Notes under the pieces: model-generated
Database searches by the model: none
What the model saw: only the letters and a program-made list of their open reading frames with translations
What the model was told of the DNA's origin: nothing
DNA from: an uncultured Psychrobacter sp.
Lineage (GTDB): Bacteria > Pseudomonadota > Gammaproteobacteria > Pseudomonadales > Moraxellaceae
DNA length: 64,000 bases
Reading direction: 5' to 3'
Assembly (NCBI GenBank): GCA_947501045.1
Contig: CANMUI010000001.1
Span: 1,054,001-1,118,000, forward strand
In this document: positions 16,406 through 26,031 of the stretch, piece by piece
Layout: the number at the start of each line of letters is the position of its first letter
How positions within the stretch are numbered: position 1 is the stretch's first letter
Translations under genes and position numbers: made by a program

Positions 16406-18112
16406 ATGACCATATCTGAACCTACCTCTCAAAATAGACTCGTCACCAATAAACTTACCGTTACTACTAACAAACCCATTATGACCCGCGGCTTACTATC
16501 GTTAGCCGTTGCTAGTAGTTTGTTGCTAGTAGGCTGCGGCGATGACAACGATAGCACAACGGTCATCGAGTATGTAACCAGTGTTGAGCCTATTAGCGCT
16601 TTTAATAAGATCCAAATAGACAGCGCATTTGGTCTTGCAAACACCGCAACTCCTACCGCCAAGTGCGATATCACCATAGAAAAGGTCAGTTATCAAACCA
16701 AAGGCGCGGCAGGCGAAAATACCAATGCCACAGCCGCCCTTATGCTGCCAAGTGGCGATAGCGCTGATTGCCAAGGCGATCGGCCGATATTGCTATATGC
16801 TCACGGCACCACTACCGATAAAGACTATGACTTTAGTCAAGTCGCTAATCCTCAAAACCCAGCAGCAGGTGAGGCCACTTCAATAGCAGCCAACTTTGCA
16901 GCACAAGGTTATATCGTGGTTGCGCCTAACTACGCAGGCTACGATGACTCAAATCTTGATTATCACCCTTATCTGGTCGCTGACCAACAATCCACCGATA
17001 TGATTGATGCGTTAGACAACGCGCGCTCAATCATTGATCAGCAGCAACGCGCTAATAATACCAATTATACTGATATCAGCGACTCAGGTGAGCTGTTTTT
17101 GAGCGGTTATTCACAAGGTGGTTATGTGGCTATGGCAACCGCCAGACAATTGGAGCAAGATAATAGATCAGTTACTGCTATAGCACCGCTATCAGGACCT
17201 TATGCATTAGCGGCCTTTGGTGATGCGATATTCTTGGGCAATGTAAATATTGGCGCAACTCGATTTGCACCGCTATTAGCCACAGGTCTACAAGAAAAGT
17301 ACGGTAATCTGTATCGCAATACTACAGAAATTTTTACTGCAAATTATGCCAATACTCAGCTGCCAAGTTTGCTAAGTTTTGCAGAGCTGGTGCAAGCCAA
17401 TCAATTGCCTGATAATGCGTTATTCGAAGCAAAGCCCACCAATAACTCTGTCATTGATAACTTACCTATAAGTGAGCTGCCCTTTGCATTTTTAGGTTTT
17501 GACGATGAAAACTATCTTATCAGAACTGATTTTCGCGCCGCTTATGTCGCAGATAGCTTGCAAAATCCTGATGGTTTGGTACCAGAGATTACTAATGGAC
17601 TGACCGCTGCTAATCCCAAAAATAACTTGCGTAAAGCACTAAAAGATAATGATTTACGCGGCTATGTACCTACTATGCCAACGCTTCTGTGCGGCGGCAA
17701 TCAAGATCCAACCGTGTTTTATGACTTAAATACAGGTTCTATGTCTGCCATACTGCAACAATTGAGTGCGCAAAACCCACAAGCTAAGCTCAATATTTCC
17801 GTGTTAGATGTTGATGCGACTAATACAGCGAGTCGTCCCGACCAAATGACCTTCACCATGATTGGCGGGGCATCAATGAACCAGTGGGATGCCAATACCG
17901 TGGTGACTGACGTACAAAGCAGATTTGCTAATACCTATCAGCAAATTTCTACAGCCGCTTATACACAAGCTCTTGACGCAGGTCTAAGCTCCGAACAGGC
18001 GCAACAAGCTGCAGCCGCTACTATACTAGCTCGCTACCATGGTGGATTAGTAAGTAGCGCTTGTACCAACGCCACACGTCAGTTCTTTGATCAAGAGTTT
18101 ACTCAGTCGTAA
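16406..18112 (+). CDS. Secreted alpha/beta-hydrolase lipoprotein (lipase/esterase-like)
   Basis: The 568-residue product has an N-terminal region of about 45 residues ending in the lipobox LLVGC, after an unusually long polar n-region, so export and lipidation are likely. The mature part is a large alpha/beta hydrolase: LLYAHGTTTDKDYDF supplies the oxyanion HG, and the nucleophile elbow is GYSQGGY at about residue 235. The Asp and His are likely in the C-terminal third (for example LARYHGG near 545). It resembles secretory lipases and large esterases; the substrate is unknown. The start has a good AAGGA site. The gene stands alone and ends at a strong terminator. Confidence 0.82.
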   Translation: MTISEPTSQNRLVTNKLTVTTNKPIMTRGLLSLAVASSLLLVGCGDDNDSTTVIEYVTSVEPISAFNKIQIDSAFGLANTATPTAKCDITIEKVSYQTKGAAGENTNATAALMLPSGDSADCQGDRPILLYAHGTTTDKDYDFSQVANPQNPAAGEATSIAANFAAQGYIVVAPNYAGYDDSNLDYHPYLVADQQSTDMIDALDNARSIIDQQQRANNTNYTDISDSGELFLSGYSQGGYVAMATARQLEQDNRSVTAIAPLSGPYALAAFGDAIFLGNVNIGATRFAPLLATGLQEKYGNLYRNTTEIFTANYANTQLPSLLSFAELVQANQLPDNALFEAKPTNNSVIDNLPISELPFAFLGFDDENYLIRTDFRAAYVADSLQNPDGLVPEITNGLTAANPKNNLRKALKDNDLRGYVPTMPTLLCGGNQDPTVFYDLNTGSMSAILQQLSAQNPQAKLNISVLDVDATNTASRPDQMTFTMIGGASMNQWDANTVVTDVQSRFANTYQQISTAAYTQALDAGLSSEQAQQAAAATILARYHGGLVSSACTNATRQFFDQEFTQS

Positions 18113-18575
18113 AGCCTTGAATAAGTAAAGTGTTGAGCAATTATCGGCATGAAAGTAGATAGCTTTATCTAAAACTGTACTCGTTTGAGTGCAGTTTTTT
18201 AATGTATGATAGGGTATAAATCGTACAAAAGTATAAGGGTAAACGGCCGGTTAATAAAGATTAAAATATTGCAGAAACTGGCTTATTAAATATAGAAAGA
18301 ATACCCATAGTATTTACGTCTAGTAAGCTGATTTGCTTACTCTTAATAGCATACAGATGCCCCTAAACCAGCAAAATTGTGTTAAAATAACGTCTTTTAT
18401 TTAACATTAAAACTATCATCATCTCCCCCAAGATTTTTCATGAATTATAGTGCCGTTTTACCCAACGCAGCTATGAATGTAAGTACTAATGAAACATATT
18501 TAGTATTTAGAGGCGCGGATAAATAGTTATAAATCATAAGCAATCAATAAAGCGGATGTGAGTGAAGGAGTGTAT
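18113..18575. other. Intergenic region before gyrA
   Basis: This 463-bp stretch holds the hydrolase terminator (18171-18200) and then AT-rich DNA. An extended -10-like TGTTAAAAT at 18378-18386 is a candidate gyrA promoter, leaving a leader of roughly 190 nt. A 28-codon open frame at 18440-18526 has no ribosome site and is not called. Confidence 0.5.
18171..18200 (+). terminator. Rho-independent terminator after the lipoprotein hydrolase
   Basis: A 12-bp stem (18171-18182 with 18187-18198, one G-T pair) with a 4-nt loop runs into six T's. Confidence 0.9.
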
Positions 18576-21356
18576 ATGAGCGAGTCGGTCAGTCCTATTG
18601 GCATCGTAGATGAGTTGAAGCAATCCTATTTGGATTATGCGATGAGCGTGATTGTCTCGCGCGCGCTGCCTGATGTCCGTGATGGCTTCAAGCCGGTACA
18701 CCGCCGGGTGATGTACGCCATGCATGTGTTATCTAACGATTATAATAAGCCTTATAAAAAATCGGCACGTGTGGTTGGCGACGTCATCGGTAAATACCAT
18801 CCGCACGGTGATAGCGCCGTTTATGATGCTATTGTGCGTATGGCGCAGGATTTTAGTTTGCGTTATCCCATGGTTGATGGTCAAGGTAACTTTGGTTCAA
18901 TTGACGATGATCCACCAGCAGCGATGCGCTATACCGAAGTGCGCATGACCAAGCTGACCCATCAGATGTTAGCCGATTTGGACAAAGATACTGTCGATTG
19001 GGAAGATAACTACGATGGTTCTGAGCGTATGCCCAGCGTATTGCCTGCGCGCGTGCCTAACTTATTGGTTAATGGTGCGACGGGTATCGCCGTCGGTATG
19101 GCGACCAATATGGCGCCGCACAACCTAACTGAGGTCATTAATGCTTGTCTAGCGTACGCTGAAAACACGCAGATATCAGCTGAGGAGCTGATGACGTATA
19201 TCTCAGGCCCCGATTTTCCAACTGGCGGTATTATTTATGGCCGTGCCGGGATTTTAGACGCTTATCGTACTGGTAAAGGACGCTTGCATGTGCGCGGTCG
19301 CTACATCATTGAGCCAATGAGCGATACTGGTGTCAACCGAGATCGTGAGCGTATTGTGTTTACCGAAGTCCCTTATCAGGCCAACAAAGCTAAGCTTATT
19401 GAGCGTATTGCAGAGCTGGTACGCGACAAAAAAATAGAAGGTATCACTGAGATTCGTGACGAGTCTGATAAAGACGGTATGCGTATCGCTATTGATTTGC
19501 GCCGCGGTGAAACGGCAGAAGTGATCGTTAACAATCTATTTTTGCAGACTCCGCTTGAGACCAGCTTTAGTATCAATATGGTGGCACTTGATAATGGTCA
19601 GCCCAAATTATTGACCTTGCGTCAGCTGATCGCAGCGTTTGTACGCCATCGTCAAGAAGTAGTGACCCGCCGTACTATCTTTGAGCTTAATAAAGCTCGT
19701 GTACGTGGGCATTTGCTTGAAGGTTTGACGGTTGCATTAGCCAATATCGATGAGATTATTGCAGCGATTAAAGAGTCTGCCAATCGCGGTGAGGCGCGTG
19801 AAAGCCTGCTTAATACAACTTGGGGTTCAGGTAGTGTGGTGGCGATGCTAGAAGCTGCTGGCAGCCAGTCGGTACGTCCTGACTACATAGAAGGCGAAGA
19901 TCCTCAAGCGCCGTTTGGTTTGATTGAAAGCGGTATTGCAGGCGAGAAAAGCTATCGTTTATCACTTGATCAGGTCAACGCGATTTTAGAGATGCAGTTG
20001 CACCGTTTGACTGGTCTTGAGCAAGATAAATTAACGGAAGAATATCAAGATTTGCTGCGCGAGATTGCAAATTTAGAGTCAATCTTGGGTGATTTTAGTA
20101 AGCTTATGACCATTATCTCAAACGAGCTGATTGAGATTCGTGATAACTTTGGTGATGAGCGCCGTACGGATATTATCGATTCGCGCAACGATTTTAGCCG
20201 TGAAGATTTAATTCCTGAGCAAACAGTGGTAATGACAGTTTCGCGTACCGGTTACGCAAAAACCCAGCCTATCAACGATTATGTAGCACAAAAGCGCGGC
20301 GGTAAGGGTAAGTCTGCCACCGCAATGAAAGAGGATGATGTGATTGATCACTTAGTGGTCACCTCCACCCATGCAACAGTACTGTGTTTTACCGATACTG
20401 GCCGAGTCTTTAGTCTGCGCGGTTTTGAGGTACCTATCGCCAGTCGTGGCGCACGTGGTCGACCACTGGTTAACCTCATTGGCCTCAACGGTGATGAGTC
20501 GGTAACAACGATATTGCCGATACCGCAAATGAGCGCTGATATCAAAGATCACTTTGTATTCTTTGCTACAGCCAACGGCACCGTGAAGCGGGTAGAGCTT
20601 GAGCAATTCGCTAGTATCCGCTCCAACGGTCTGATTGCTATCGGCCTAGAGGACGATGATAAACTAATCAGTGCGCATATTACTGATGGCAGCCAAGATG
20701 TGATGCTGTTTGCTTCAAGTGGTAAAGCGATTCGCTTTGATGAAAATGACGCACGCTCTATGGGCCGTACGGCTAAAGGCGTGCGTGGCATGCGTCTCGC
20801 TGATGATGAGTTTATCAAGTCACTAGTAGTGATCGAAGATGATGTACGAGAAATCTTAATTGCTTGCGAAAATGGTTATGGTAAGCGTACCTTGATTGAG
20901 GAATTTAACACCCAAAATCGCGGCGGCGGCGGCGTCATCGCTATTAAAACCAGCGAACGTAACGGTGCTTTAGTACGTGCAACCAAAGTTGAGCCTGAAG
21001 ATGATATTATCCTAATATCAGATAAAGGCACTTTAGTACGTACGCCAGTCGAACATGTCGCCAGCGCCGGTCGTAATACGCAAGGGGTTACCTTGATTCG
21101 TTTGTCAAAAGATGAAAAACTAGTGTCGATGGCACGAGTTGAACACGAAGAAAACGATAATGCTTTAATCGATGCGATGAGAGAAGACGGCACCTTTGAG
21201 CCTGAGACTGGTGAGCAAGAGAACGTGGACGCCATGACTGATAGTGATGCACTCAGCGATATTAATGAGAGCATTGATATCGCAAATGATTACCAGTTAG
21301 AAGACAATTTAGATAATCGAGCAGGCAATGTAGAAGACAGCACTGATGATGAGTAA
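18576..21356 (+). CDS. gyrA: DNA gyrase subunit A
   Basis: GyrA carries the cleavage-religation activity of gyrase. The 926-residue product contains the winged-helix/tower region with catalytic Tyr119 in AAMRYTE, a coiled-coil and gate, and a C-terminal six-bladed DNA-wrapping domain with the GyrA box as QKRGGKG. The quinolone-resistance region HPHGDSAVYD has Ser80 and Asp84, equivalent to E. coli Ser83 and Asp87, so it looks wild type. The last 60 residues are strongly acidic, like the regulatory tail of E. coli GyrA. ATG 18576 with GAAGGAG five bases upstream is preferred to GTG 18558. A terminator follows. Confidence 0.98.
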   Translation: MSESVSPIGIVDELKQSYLDYAMSVIVSRALPDVRDGFKPVHRRVMYAMHVLSNDYNKPYKKSARVVGDVIGKYHPHGDSAVYDAIVRMAQDFSLRYPMVDGQGNFGSIDDDPPAAMRYTEVRMTKLTHQMLADLDKDTVDWEDNYDGSERMPSVLPARVPNLLVNGATGIAVGMATNMAPHNLTEVINACLAYAENTQISAEELMTYISGPDFPTGGIIYGRAGILDAYRTGKGRLHVRGRYIIEPMSDTGVNRDRERIVFTEVPYQANKAKLIERIAELVRDKKIEGITEIRDESDKDGMRIAIDLRRGETAEVIVNNLFLQTPLETSFSINMVALDNGQPKLLTLRQLIAAFVRHRQEVVTRRTIFELNKARVRGHLLEGLTVALANIDEIIAAIKESANRGEARESLLNTTWGSGSVVAMLEAAGSQSVRPDYIEGEDPQAPFGLIESGIAGEKSYRLSLDQVNAILEMQLHRLTGLEQDKLTEEYQDLLREIANLESILGDFSKLMTIISNELIEIRDNFGDERRTDIIDSRNDFSREDLIPEQTVVMTVSRTGYAKTQPINDYVAQKRGGKGKSATAMKEDDVIDHLVVTSTHATVLCFTDTGRVFSLRGFEVPIASRGARGRPLVNLIGLNGDESVTTILPIPQMSADIKDHFVFFATANGTVKRVELEQFASIRSNGLIAIGLEDDDKLISAHITDGSQDVMLFASSGKAIRFDENDARSMGRTAKGVRGMRLADDEFIKSLVVIEDDVREILIACENGYGKRTLIEEFNTQNRGGGGVIAIKTSERNGALVRATKVEPEDDIILISDKGTLVRTPVEHVASAGRNTQGVTLIRLSKDEKLVSMARVEHEENDNALIDAMREDGTFEPETGEQENVDAMTDSDALSDINESIDIANDYQLEDNLDNRAGNVEDSTDDE

Positions 21357-21426
21357 GCGTCTGTTATAATCTTCTGGTATAGATAGTTTACGCAGTAATT
21401 ATCTCGACAAAATTTTAGTGAAGAGC

Positions 21427-21454
21427 CTCTAACGTTAGCGTTGGAGGTTTTTGT
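21427..21454 (+). terminator. Rho-independent terminator of gyrA
   Basis: The stem CCTCTAACG/CGTTGGAGG (9 bp, one T-G pair) with loop TTAG is followed by TTTTTG and further T's, 70 bp after the gyrA stop. Confidence 0.88.
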
Positions 21455-21519
21455 TTATTTTTAATAAATACTAACTCTTAATAAATACTAATAAAGTCAT
21501 AATTTTGAAGGCTGTTGTT

Positions 21520-22590
21520 ATGCTCACTACCAATCAAACCTTTCAAGGAACCGTAGCAGCGGTAGTTTCAAACTTTTTATTCTCGCTGCTGTTTTTATTT
21601 GGACTGTTTATGCAGCCCTTATCAGGTACGCAGGTGGCTTCATGGCGCGTGCTAATGATGCTTTTGAGCTTGGTTTTTTTGGTAAGTGCAACTAGACAAT
21701 GGCAACATATTTTTGATTACCTAAAAACCCTAAGAAACGCCAAAGAGTGGCTATTATTTATATTGCCAACGCCCATATTAGGCGGGCAAATCTGGTTGTT
21801 TATGTGGGGACCAGTTAATGGTCTAGGGCTAGACGTCACCTTGGGTTATTTTTTATTGCCACTGGTGATGATATTGGTTGGACGCTTTTTTTACCGTGAG
21901 CATATGAGTACACTGCAGTGGCTAGCGGCATTATTGGCAGCTATAGGTATTGGCTACGATATCATCCAATACGGAACCATATCATGGGCGACATTATTTG
22001 TATGCTTGGGCTATCCGCCTTATTATTTATTAAGGCGTAAGTTAGCAGTACCGCCGATTACTGGTTTGCTCTCTGATTTGGTGTTACTTACGCCAGTAGT
22101 ATTGATCATGCTGCTGGTCAGTGGCGGCTTTAGTGCTGCGATAGAGGCCAGTAAGTTTTGGTATTTACTACCGCTACTAGGGGCTTTTAGTGCCCTTGCG
22201 ATGTCGCTGACGATGGTTGCCAGTAGTAAATTGCCCGTCTCGTTGTTTGGTACCTTATGCTATCTTGAGCCGATATTTTTGTTTATATTCTCCTTGACTA
22301 TTCTAAGTCAAAGTGTCGATGAAGGTGGTTCTTTATTTATGTATGGTATGATCTTTGCCGCTCTTATGGTCATGATTATGGACAGCGCACTTGGCTATTT
22401 ATCACGTCGCCGCAGCGATCGTCTGCATGGTTACAACGAACCACAAGTAGGCAGTTTCCCGCCGCGTCAACGCCTAAAAAATCGCCGTATAAAAGGGATT
22501 TTAAGAGCGCACCGATTCCGCAAAATTCGTCGTTATCAAAAGCGCATGGATAGAATTAGACGCAATGCTCAGCTTTTTGATTCTAAATAA
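21520..22590 (+). CDS. rarD: RarD-type EamA-family transporter
   Basis: This 356-residue inner-membrane protein has about ten helices in two EamA repeats and belongs to the drug/metabolite transporter superfamily. RarD-like features include PLSGTQVASWRVLMML, the segment GLGLDVTLGYFLLPL, and YLEPIFLFIFS near the end of the membrane part. The substrate of RarD proteins is not settled. The last 55 residues form a very basic Arg/Lys-rich tail beyond the last helix, which is longer than usual. ATG 21520 follows GAAGG at good spacing; a TTG at 21505 is the alternative. Confidence 0.85.
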   Translation: MLTTNQTFQGTVAAVVSNFLFSLLFLFGLFMQPLSGTQVASWRVLMMLLSLVFLVSATRQWQHIFDYLKTLRNAKEWLLFILPTPILGGQIWLFMWGPVNGLGLDVTLGYFLLPLVMILVGRFFYREHMSTLQWLAALLAAIGIGYDIIQYGTISWATLFVCLGYPPYYLLRRKLAVPPITGLLSDLVLLTPVVLIMLLVSGGFSAAIEASKFWYLLPLLGAFSALAMSLTMVASSKLPVSLFGTLCYLEPIFLFIFSLTILSQSVDEGGSLFMYGMIFAALMVMIMDSALGYLSRRRSDRLHGYNEPQVGSFPPRQRLKNRRIKGILRAHRFRKIRRYQKRMDRIRRNAQLFDSK

Positions 22591-22790
22591 GAGCCTATTA
22601 TAAACAGATACGTTTACGCAAAAACCTGGACTATTACTCTGACTGTACAGGTACTTTTTTAATCAAACAGTTACTCCTATATAGTATGAAAGGACGTTTA
22701 ACTGCGTTATTATCAAAGACAGACAAGGGTATAATGCTTCTTGCCTTATACCAAAATCGTTTATTACTCTTTTATTATTAGGATGACTCT

Positions 22791-23459
22791 ATGCTACACC
22801 TTCACCACTTAGAAAACTCGCGCTCGTTTCGTATCATATGGTTATTAGAAGAATTAGAAGTCGACTATCAGTTAACTTGTTATGAGCGAACTAAGGCTTA
22901 TTTGGCACCCGACAATCTTAAAAAGATTCATCCGCTTGGTCATGCACCTATTTTAGAAGTAAATGAACGTCCATTGATTGAGTCCGGCTTTATTATTGAA
23001 TATTTGCTTAAGCATTACGATAAAGAGCATCAGTTCAAACCCACCGAGGATAATGAAAGCGCATGGGAAGATTATACTTTTTGGCTACATTTTGCCGAAG
23101 CTTCCGTTATGCCGTTACTAGTCATGCGTTTGGTGTTTACCAAAGTGGTTGAGCGATCACCTATGCTGATCAGACCTGTTAGTAAGGGGATTCAAAAGCA
23201 GGTTGAGAATAGTATGATTGAGAGTAACTTGACTACTATGCTAAATATGATGGAGCAACAACTCCAGCACAACCATTGGTTCGCAGGAGAAGCCTTTAGT
23301 GCCGCTGATATACAAATGCATTTTGTAGTGGTGGCTGCTAAGGCGCGCGCAGGTTTGAGCAGCGGTAATTACGCTAATTTACTCAACTGGCTTAAACGCT
23401 GTGAAGAGCGTCCAGCTTTTAAACGTAGCGAAGAGAAGGGCGGACGCCTACAGTTTTAA
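22791..23459 (+). CDS. Glutathione S-transferase family protein
   Basis: The 222-residue protein has the two GST parts: a thioredoxin-like N-domain (1-80) with SRSFRIIWLLEEL, where a Ser near residue 10 is the likely thiol-activating residue, and the glutathione-binding ESGFIIEYLL; then an all-helical C-domain (90-215) with the N-capping-box-like AEAFSAADIQMHF. It begins behind AGGATGA. The function is probably detoxification or thiol exchange in the cytoplasm; the substrate is not deducible. It is followed by a tiny membrane protein and rnz on the same strand. Confidence 0.9.
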   Translation: MLHLHHLENSRSFRIIWLLEELEVDYQLTCYERTKAYLAPDNLKKIHPLGHAPILEVNERPLIESGFIIEYLLKHYDKEHQFKPTEDNESAWEDYTFWLHFAEASVMPLLVMRLVFTKVVERSPMLIRPVSKGIQKQVENSMIESNLTTMLNMMEQQLQHNHWFAGEAFSAADIQMHFVVVAAKARAGLSSGNYANLLNWLKRCEERPAFKRSEEKGGRLQF

Positions 23460-23524
23460 GTAAAAAAGATGATCTATAAAAATTATAGCTGCCGTGATAG
23501 ATACAATTTTAACAAGGTGAGGCA

Positions 23525-23752
23525 ATGAGAGACTCAAACGAGACAAACAGAAGGCTGGTAGACCAAGAGAGCACTGACCCTCAGCCCGTATCGATTAAAG
23601 CTTGGTCACAAAAGCTGCTGGTTGCACTGCTTTGTGTGGCAAGCTTTTATGGGGGCTGGAAGTCGCATGAGTCCAATATGGTCAATCAATGTGTAGCAAG
23701 CGGTGGGCAAGTCATCGAAGGTGACAAAACCATATTATGCGATTTGTCATAA
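23525..23752 (+). CDS. Small single-pass membrane protein upstream of rnz
   Basis: This 75-residue protein is not recognised. A polar N-terminus (1-28) is followed by one hydrophobic helix (about 29-44) and a C-terminal segment with two Cys (about residues 56 and 72), which could form a disulfide if it faces the periplasm. It has a strong ribosome site (AAGGTGAGG) and stops only three bases before the rnz start, so rnz is probably translated by coupling to it. The coupling suggests a real gene, not a chance frame. Confidence 0.7.
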   Translation: MRDSNETNRRLVDQESTDPQPVSIKAWSQKLLVALLCVASFYGGWKSHESNMVNQCVASGGQVIEGDKTILCDLS

Positions 23753-23755
23753 GCT

Positions 23756-24919
23756 ATGTTACAACTCACCTTTTTAGGCACCTCAGCAGGCGTTCCGACC
23801 AAACAGCGCAACGTTACTGCGCTGGCCGTTGAGTGCTTAAATCCTTATCTATCAGGCTCCAAGCAGCATAGCAAGAAACACCGACCGTGGCTCCTCATTG
23901 ATTGTGGCGAGGGCACACAGCAGCAGCTATTACATACTAAATTGTCCTTGCATCAGCTGAGCGCTATCTGTATTACCCATGTACATGGCGACCACTGCTA
24001 TGGTCTACCAGGTTTGCTCGCCAGTGCCGCGATGTCAGGACGGCGTAAGGCGATGACGATTATTGCGCCAAAAGCTATCGAAAAATTCCTTGAAGCTATC
24101 AAGCTTACGACTCAGCTGTACTTTCCTTTTGCTATTCATTTTGTCGCTATTGAAGATTTACTGACTCGAGAACAGATTGAAAGTCAAAGCACAACTAAAG
24201 ATAAAGACAATAGAAGATTTACCATTGCCTTAAGTGCGCAGCACAGGCTGGATATTGATATTCATCCCTTATCCCATCGTGTGCCTTCTTATGGTTTTGG
24301 ACTTACGCAGATCATTAGTCGCCGTACGCTTGATACCGATAAACTACAAGCAGATGGCATCGCTGCCGGTCCAATATGGGGCAAGCTACAACAAGGTAAA
24401 GATGTCTATATTGATGATGATACTGACACTGGCTTTGATACTGAAGGACGTCAACTCCTGCGTTCAGCGAATTATGTGCATAATGAGCAGATAGGTACTC
24501 GTATAGTCGTCGCTGGCGATAATGATACCCCGGATTGCTTGGCAAATGCGTTAAAAGACACGGATTTATTGGTTCATGAAGGCACTTATACCTCTGAGGT
24601 TTTAGCCACTATCCAAGCCAAAATTCATGGAGAAAGTGCAGATTCTGCCGCTGCTTTTGATCCGATGCACAGCAGCGCGCGCCAAGTTGGTAGGTTTGCA
24701 CAAGAGTATGGTTTGCAAAATCTTATCCTAACTCACTTTAGCACTCGCTACCAAAGCTTTGATAATCCTGATAGCGATACCGCAAACATGGGGCATATTC
24801 GGATGGATGCTCAAAGCGTTTACCATGGCAATCTGTGGCTGGCTGCCGACTTTGATCAGTATTTAGTAAATGGTGCGGCTGATGAGCAGGTGGAATATTT
24901 AGGTTTAGCGAAAGCTTAG
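23756..24919 (+). CDS. rnz: Ribonuclease Z (tRNA 3'-endonuclease)
   Basis: RNase Z cuts precursor tRNA after the discriminator base. The 387-residue protein is a metallo-beta-lactamase fold: FLGTSAGVPTKQRN at the start, the zinc motif THVHGDHCYGLPG near residue 75, VAGDND, LVHEGTY and the last metal His in LTHFSTRY. It is about 80 residues longer than the short bacterial form, owing to an insert near residues 215-245. It starts three bases after the small membrane-protein gene with no clear ribosome site of its own. Confidence 0.93.
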   Translation: MLQLTFLGTSAGVPTKQRNVTALAVECLNPYLSGSKQHSKKHRPWLLIDCGEGTQQQLLHTKLSLHQLSAICITHVHGDHCYGLPGLLASAAMSGRRKAMTIIAPKAIEKFLEAIKLTTQLYFPFAIHFVAIEDLLTREQIESQSTTKDKDNRRFTIALSAQHRLDIDIHPLSHRVPSYGFGLTQIISRRTLDTDKLQADGIAAGPIWGKLQQGKDVYIDDDTDTGFDTEGRQLLRSANYVHNEQIGTRIVVAGDNDTPDCLANALKDTDLLVHEGTYTSEVLATIQAKIHGESADSAAAFDPMHSSARQVGRFAQEYGLQNLILTHFSTRYQSFDNPDSDTANMGHIRMDAQSVYHGNLWLAADFDQYLVNGAADEQVEYLGLAKA

Positions 24920-24990
24920 ACACGCTAAAAAAGTACGTGGCAGAAAGCGTATCAACTTCATTAAGATTAACTGTATAGCTGAGCTGAAAG

Positions 24991-25956
24991 TCACTTCACT
25001 GCATCAAAATCATCACCTTCAGCTGCCAGCAGCTTTTTACCGCTCCAATAACGACTAAACTGATAAGCGATACGCCCTGAACGGCCGCCACGCTCTGAAG
25101 CCCAGCGTAGCGCTTCGGCTCTAATAGTCTCAGGTAGCTCTTTATTAGAGGCAAAATCATCAACACTAAAGGCTCCATCGTCATTATTATTTGGCATTTG
25201 CGCCATTTGCATCTTTAAGTAATGCTGCACAATTTGCAAATAAGTTTGCTGATTCATCGGATGAAAGGATAGCCAGAGACCAAAACGATCGGACAAAGAG
25301 ACCGTCTCATCGATGGTCTCATAAGGATTAACCTCATCAGTTTGTCCATCATAAATGCTGATATTATCTTTCATCATCTGTGGTAATAGATGACGGCGAT
25401 TACTGGTAGCGTACACCAAAATGTTATCTTGTTCAGAATCAAGCGCCCCATCAAGGACGCTTTTGAGCGTACGATAACTCTCATCTTGACCATTAAACGC
25501 CAAATCATCGCAGTAGACAATGTAACGACAAGCGCAATCAGTGGGTAGCTCATTAATAGCTGCGCGAATCTTATCAAGCACTACCAAATCATCACGCGCA
25601 ATCTCAATAATCCGTAATCCCTCACTATGATAAGCTTGCAATAACGCTCGAATTAAAGATGATTTACCCGCACCACGTGTACCTGTCATCAGCACATGAT
25701 TGGCTGGATAGCCTTTTAAAAACTGACGGGTATTTTGTACCAGCTTGGATTTTTGGGTATCGATACCTTGCAGGTCATCCAAACTCAAAAACAGATTAAC
25801 CGCTAATGGCTCTAGGTGGCCCGTACGACCGCCAACCCAGCGATAAGCCAATTGTTCAGGGTCAATCTCGATAGCAGGCGTTACTCGCTGCTGCAAATAC
25901 TGTTGGAGTAGCTTTAATAAAGGAGCAGGCAGAGCATAGTTGGATAAATCAGACAT
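24991..25956 (-). CDS. DUF815 AAA-type ATP-binding protein
   Basis: The 321-residue protein matches the DUF815 family of P-loop ATPases: Walker A GTRGAGKSS near residue 96, Walker B-like IVYCDDLAF near 147, a sensor-like ATSNRRHLLP, and the C-terminal WASERGGRSGRIAYQF, which supplies conserved Arg residues. The biological role of the family is not established; a helper or remodelling ATPase is plausible. It is divergent from the Ser/Thr kinase gene, the two starts being 75 bp apart, and so shares its regulatory region. Confidence 0.88.
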   Translation of the reverse strand: MSDLSNYALPAPLLKLLQQYLQQRVTPAIEIDPEQLAYRWVGGRTGHLEPLAVNLFLSLDDLQGIDTQKSKLVQNTRQFLKGYPANHVLMTGTRGAGKSSLIRALLQAYHSEGLRIIEIARDDLVVLDKIRAAINELPTDCACRYIVYCDDLAFNGQDESYRTLKSVLDGALDSEQDNILVYATSNRRHLLPQMMKDNISIYDGQTDEVNPYETIDETVSLSDRFGLWLSFHPMNQQTYLQIVQHYLKMQMAQMPNNNDDGAFSVDDFASNKELPETIRAEALRWASERGGRSGRIAYQFSRYWSGKKLLAAEGDDFDAVK

Positions 25957-26031
25957 AGTTATTTTATTACTTATAAGTATTTAAGATAGTGGATAAAGAT
26001 TTAGTGATATTGAACAAGGTTTGCTTAAACT

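Noticed and set aside
18440..18526. 28-codon frame in the gyrA leader
   Set aside because: No ribosome site, no terminator/antiterminator structure seen; kept only as a note in the intergenic entry.
18800..18850. Possible quinolone-resistance changes in GyrA
   Set aside because: Ser80 and Asp84 (E. coli 83 and 87) are the susceptible residues.
20876..21274. 132-codon antisense frame in gyrA
   Set aside because: Ser/Leu/Thr-rich shadow of the gyrA coding frame.
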